Shown here in pieces: positions 61,964 to 64,000 of a stretch of DNA of 64,000 bases. The number at the start of each line of letters is the position of its first letter. Position 1 is the stretch's first letter. The notes below the pieces were generated by a model. The model saw only the letters and a list, made by a program, of their open reading frames with translations. It made no database searches and was not told where the DNA came from. A program made the translations under genes and the position numbers. The DNA comes from Alcanivoracaceae bacterium (GTDB lineage: Bacteria; Pseudomonadota; Gammaproteobacteria; Pseudomonadales; Alcanivoracaceae): contig JAGLCJ010000001.1 in the NCBI GenBank assembly GCA_023146255.1, positions 69,245 through 133,244 of the forward strand. Reading direction: 5' to 3'.

Positions 61964-62082
61964 AGCTAAGGGCATGTTTCTGAGTGCTCATATATTTCGA
62001 CCCTTCCAGGCTTAGCCTGCTGAAGAGCCGGTGAGATTCCGGCGAAAAGGGAGTTTTTAACTATTCAAAAAAGGAGAAAGTC
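61964..62082 (+). promoter_or_regulatory. Structured leader of cassette 4
   Basis: About 120 nt between the core site and the gene, long for a cassette. It contains two tandem hairpins: CTTC-CAGGC-TTA-GCCTG-CT-GAAG at 62003-62025 and GCCGG-N7-CCGGC at 62027-62043, then a strong ribosome site AAAAAAGGAG (62067-62076). A TATATT at 61991 could be a -10 element, but no good -35 is seen. Confidence 0.5.
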
Positions 62083-62232
62083 ATGGCGGTAAAGCATACT
62101 CCAACCGGCGTTGTGCATTCCGGGAGCAAAGGTGGCACAACGGGATGCGGCACAGATACAAAAAAGAATTCCGACCACTGGGTGCAGTCTTCTGAGCGCA
62201 TTACATGCGATAAGAACGGATGCAAGAATTGA
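62083..62232 (+). CDS. Cassette 4 small Cys-containing protein (49 residues)
   Basis: A small gene with a strong GGAG ribosome site 6 nt before its ATG. The product is 49 residues: MAVKHTPTGVVHSGSKGGTT, then GCGTDTKKNSDHWVQSSERI, then TCDKNGCKN. It is hydrophilic and lysine-rich, with cysteines at 22, 42 and 47 and histidines at 5, 12 and 32, so metal binding is conceivable but not shown. No signal peptide or membrane segment. It ends 8 bp before the R'' box of a short attC. Function unknown. Confidence 0.75.
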   Translation: MAVKHTPTGVVHSGSKGGTTGCGTDTKKNSDHWVQSSERITCDKNGCKN

Positions 62233-62239
62233 TGGCGCT

Positions 62240-62299
62240 TTATAACAAGGCGAAGCAGTCGGGGACCCGCTACGCGGGCCCCTGTTCGCGACGTTAAGG
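62240..62299 (+). repeat. attC of cassette 4 (60 bp, classical hairpin)
   Basis: TTATAAC and GTTAAGG cores enclose GCGAAGCAG/CTGTTCGC arms with one unpaired G, the extrahelical base typical of attC, and an inner stem GGGGACCCGC/GCGGGCCCC with loop TAC. It folds as a near-complete hairpin. Confidence 0.88.
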
Positions 62300-62305
62300 G
62301 AATAC

Positions 62306-62617
62306 ATGGATCGTCTTTTTTTGTGGCTTAAGAAGTGGAGCGGACATGACTTTCTTATGCGTCATGTTCGAGTGCTTCGCCTCTATGTTCTGCTTGTCTT
62401 TGCAGCCGGGATATCCTTCATCGGCTATGAAAGACTCAGCGACGGCGCAATCGTAGTTATCGCGCATTGCGGAGATTTCCAGGCGGTTGGTGGTTATGAG
62501 TACAGCGATTTCATGGCATGTTCCATCGATGTTCCTAAAAGTTGCTCCTGTAGTAGAGTCGATGGGCCATATCTTTTTCTTGGGAAGGCGACGTGGTGGT
62601 ACGTTGGCAACCCTTAA
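62306..62617 (+). CDS. Cassette 5 hypothetical membrane protein
   Basis: A 103-residue protein of unknown function. A basic amphipathic N-terminus (MDRLFLWLKKWSGHDFLMRHVRVLR) is followed by one transmembrane segment at about 26-42 (LYVLLVFAAGISFIGYE) and a Cys-rich C-terminal part (CGDFQAVG, ACSID, CSCSR) that would face the periplasm and could form disulfides. Start ATG follows the core site by 6 bp with TAAGGGAA as ribosome site. Ends inside the first base of the attC R'' box. Confidence 0.7.
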   Translation: MDRLFLWLKKWSGHDFLMRHVRVLRLYVLLVFAAGISFIGYERLSDGAIVVIAHCGDFQAVGGYEYSDFMACSIDVPKSCSCSRVDGPYLFLGKATWWYVGNP

Positions 62618-62716
62618 CAATCGGCTGCACCGGATAAATTTCCGCTGTCATCTTTTTTGCATAGGGCCGCACAAAAGCCGCCATCGCAAATTTACCCGGT
62701 GAGCATAGCGTTAACT
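62612..62716 (+). repeat. attC of cassette 5 (long type)
   Basis: TAAC at 62615 and GTTA at 62710 define the same 99-bp length as the attC of cassette 2, with about seven differences. Core is GTTAACT. Confidence 0.9.
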
Positions 62717-62738
62717 GATTAGGCAGGGGAGAGAAGTG

Positions 62739-63062
62739 GTGCTGATCGGCCTTGGTCTTATAGGGGTGTTTGTATCGGTAATATTCTACGCATTCTGTTA
62801 CGTCGGACTATGCCTGCGTTTGAAGAAGGTAGATTCAGCAGAATTCTATAGACTTGGATTGGATCTAGGAACTCAATTGCTTGGCCCACGCGGTGGAACC
62901 AAGGAAGCCCAAGAGTTTATATCTAAAAAGCGTTATAGAGAGCATCCTGATCCCTTGGTGGTTGAGCTTGGAGAGAAGGTTTACATTGGTACCGTGATGG
63001 CTGTGAGCTCAATGATTTTAATAGCCTTGGGAATGTTGCTCAGATTATGGCCAAGCAGTTAA
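62739..63062 (+). CDS. Cassette 6 hypothetical membrane protein
   Basis: A 107-residue protein of unknown function with an N-terminal transmembrane helix (about 1-24, LIGLGLIGVFVSVIFYAFCYVG) and a C-terminal one (about 83-104, GTVMAVSSMILIALGMLLRL), joined by a charged loop (RLKKVDSAEFYRLGLDLGTQ, SKKRYREHPDPLVVEL). Of the paired GTG codons at 62736 and 62739, the second is at better distance from GGGGAGAG (62726-62733). Its stop codon is part of the attC R'' core. Confidence 0.7.
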   Translation: MLIGLGLIGVFVSVIFYAFCYVGLCLRLKKVDSAEFYRLGLDLGTQLLGPRGGTKEAQEFISKKRYREHPDPLVVELGEKVYIGTVMAVSSMILIALGMLLRLWPSS

Positions 63063-63161
63063 CAATAGACTGCACCGGATAAATTGCCGCTGTCACCTTT
63101 TGTGCATGAGGCCGCACAAAAGCCGCCATCGAAAATTTACCCGGTGAGCATAGCGTTAGGT
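63057..63161 (+). repeat. attC of cassette 6 (long type)
   Basis: TAAC at 63060 and GTTA at 63155, 99 bp, about eight differences from the attC of cassette 2. Core GTTAGGT fits GTTRRRY. Confidence 0.9.
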
Positions 63162-63166
63162 GAAGA

Positions 63167-63535
63167 ATGAGATCTTTCATCTTCGGAGCTATTGGTGCAA
63201 TTCTGGTGCTAGCAATAGGTTTGGCCACAATACCGCTTTATTCAGACTATGCGGCAAGATCGATATCGCATGAGATGCTTCTTTCGGTTGAGCCGCTCCA
63301 GGAAGAGATCTCAGAGCGGCTTCAATCCGGTCAGAGTATCGAGCCCGGGATATCTGAAAGTTACACAAACACTATTCAGTACTTAGAGAAGAAGTCCGAC
63401 GGAACTCTTATTATCAAGGCTTCGGGCGCAGGCCAAATTCTAGTTCTGATTCCGTTCAATGTCGGCGAAGGCGTGGCATGGAAGTGCATAGGAGGGCCAG
63501 ACAGTGATGTTCCAGCACTGTGCCGCGGCACCTAA
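63167..63535 (+). CDS. Cassette 7 pilin-like protein lacking a prepilin cleavage site
   Basis: A 122-residue protein resembling a short type IV pilin. After a hydrophobic N-terminus (FIFGAIGAILVLAIGLATIP) comes LYSDYAARS, matching AYQDYIIRT of PilA, then a helical stretch (LQEEISERLQSGQSIEPG), a strand region (SDGTLIIKASGAGQILVLIPF) and a C-terminal loop AWKCIGGPDSDVPALCRGT like the pilin disulfide loop (WGC...PANCR). The leader and FTLIE motif required by PilD are absent (MRSFIF instead). Start ATG 12 bp after the core site. Function unknown; the pilin relation is inferred from these motifs. Confidence 0.65.
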   Translation: MRSFIFGAIGAILVLAIGLATIPLYSDYAARSISHEMLLSVEPLQEEISERLQSGQSIEPGISESYTNTIQYLEKKSDGTLIIKASGAGQILVLIPFNVGEGVAWKCIGGPDSDVPALCRGT

Positions 63536-63604
63536 CAATACAGTCAACTTCGCGCCTTCGGCGCCGGACGCAGATTCTCTGCGCCGGTTACTTTTGCGTT
63601 ATAT
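63530..63604 (+). repeat. attC of cassette 7 (short type)
   Basis: R'' ACCTAAC at 63530 (fits RYYYAAC) and R' GTTATAT at 63598, 75 bp. Arms AGTCAACTTCGCGCC and GCGCCGGTTACT pair, with inner hairpins GCGCC-TTCG-GCGC and CGCAGATTCTCTGCG. Confidence 0.85.
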
Positions 63605-63607
63605 GCC

Positions 63608-63949
63608 ATGAAGCTTAGAGAGATCATCACAATTATCGCTTTTGTCTTGCCCGCACCGGTGCTGTCGTCCGAGGCTTGGGGGCCAGACTTGATCGAGTTC
63701 GATCTAGAGGGCGGCTCAAAGATAGAGACTATGCTTTGGGTGTCTGGATACTCATACAGTAGTACTGAGCTGCTGCGCTCGATCGGATGTCTTGATAAGG
63801 AAGAGATTGTGGGGAGCAGGGGGCTGATAGTGGCCTTGAACAAGGCGTATCAAGGCCGGAGAGTTGATTCAGAGGCTGCCAGTAGTACATTGGGTCGGTA
63901 TCTGCGTTCGAGCTACCACTGTGCAGCATATAACAAGCAGCGCCAGTGA
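63608..63949 (+). CDS. Cassette 8 secreted hypothetical protein
   Basis: A 113-residue protein with a signal peptide (MKLREIITIIAFVLPAPVLSSEA). The mature part has GGSKIETMLWVSGYSYSSTELL, a cysteine in IGCLDKEEIVG and a second in YHCAAYNKQRQ near the C-terminus, with a helix between (SEAASSTLGRYLRSS). The spacing recalls small periplasmic two-Cys proteins of the Rap1a/Tai immunity or HdeA-like kind, but the similarity is too weak to name. Its last codons overlap the R'' box of the next attC. Confidence 0.65.
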   Translation: MKLREIITIIAFVLPAPVLSSEAWGPDLIEFDLEGGSKIETMLWVSGYSYSSTELLRSIGCLDKEEIVGSRGLIVALNKAYQGRRVDSEAASSTLGRYLRSSYHCAAYNKQRQ

Positions 63950-64000
63950 AGGCCCTTCGGGCCCGGACGCACTTCGTGCGCTGATCTGTAACCACTTTCG
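63928..64000 (+). repeat. attC of cassette 8 (cut by window end)
   Basis: R'' ATATAAC at 63928 is followed by AAGCAGCGCCAG, an inner hairpin GGCCC-TTCG-GGCCC and CGCACTTCGTGCG. The R' core lies beyond the window. Confidence 0.75.

Larger units (their letters stand above)
59535..64000. mobile_element. Chromosomal integron: intI, attI and at least eight cassette-like units
   Basis: The integrase reads leftward and all cassettes rightward from attI, the standard integron layout. Core recombination points (GTT) fall at 60834 (attI), 61201, 61625, 61957, 62293, 62710, 63155 and 63598, so units are about 300-440 bp, each with one small gene ending just before an attC. The array continues past the window end. 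No transposase or resistance gene is present, so this is a sedentary chromosomal integron next to prfC rather than a mobile class 1 type. Confidence 0.92.

Noticed and set aside
61527..63161. Reading the long repeats as a CRISPR-like or REP array
   Set aside because: They are 99 bp, spaced by 300-1000 bp of coding sequence, begin with TAAC and end with GTTA, and follow an integron integrase, so they are attC sites.

Overview
The window reads as a GC-rich gammaproteobacterial chromosome segment. Gene order matches the Pseudomonadales/Oceanospirillales type in two blocks: rsmI...rnpB-mraZ-dcw cluster-lpxC-dciA-M23-secA-argJ-mutT, and yacG-coaE-pilDCB/pilA-nadC-DUF1631-ampDE. I cannot name the genus. 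Nearly all of it is core genome. The right end (about 59.5-64 kb) is a chromosomal integron, richer in A+T by eye, and is the accessory part.

Layout. (1) 0-6.1 kb: the 3' end of rsmI, a DUF808 membrane protein, and a nitric-oxide module (norR divergent from ric-norB) with three GT-N7-AC NorR enhancer sites between the divergent genes. (2) 6.1-6.6 kb: rnpB (RNase P RNA) and its terminator. (3) 6.8-24.3 kb: the complete division and cell-wall cluster mraZ-rsmH-ftsL-ftsI-murE-murF-mraY-murD-ftsW-murG-murC-ddlB-ftsQ-ftsA-ftsZ-lpxC, with four TGG repeats at 10-bp spacing (MraZ operator) in front. (4) 24.4-30.9 kb: dciA, an M23 envelope peptidase, secA, argJ and a MutT-ThiE fusion. (5) 30.9-38.3 kb: yacG-coaE-pilD-pilC-pilB on the minus strand, two tandem pilA genes on the plus strand, each with its own sigma-54 promoter and paired upstream repeats, then nadC. 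(6) 38.2-43.6 kb: an AGCS symporter, DUF1631, ampD, ampE. (7) 43.7-57.2 kb: aceEF, a BaeSR-like two-component system with a Spy-like chaperone, a TfpX/TfpZ-type pilin accessory protein, DoxX, a rhombosortase with a DUF3592 protein, leuA, a HolD-like gene and rimI. (8) 57.2-59.5 kb: an uncharacterised gene and prfC.

(9) 59.5-64 kb: integron integrase intI (minus strand), an attI region, then eight cassette-like units all read on the plus strand and separated by attC sites. Three attC sites are 99 bp long (TAAC to GTTA) and about 92% identical; the others are 60-80 bp and unrelated to them. The cassettes encode small proteins: four with predicted membrane segments, one secreted, a 49-residue Cys-containing peptide behind a structured leader, and a pilin-like protein without a prepilin cleavage site. 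The first unit has no attC and is bounded by two copies of a 13-bp attI-like sequence.

Small-scale structure: three copies of a paired-palindrome repeat bounded by GTAGGA/TCCTAC (47.8, 57.1 and 57.8 kb), one of which supplies the last ten codons of rimI, and an RBS-sequestering hairpin in the leader of the first pilA.
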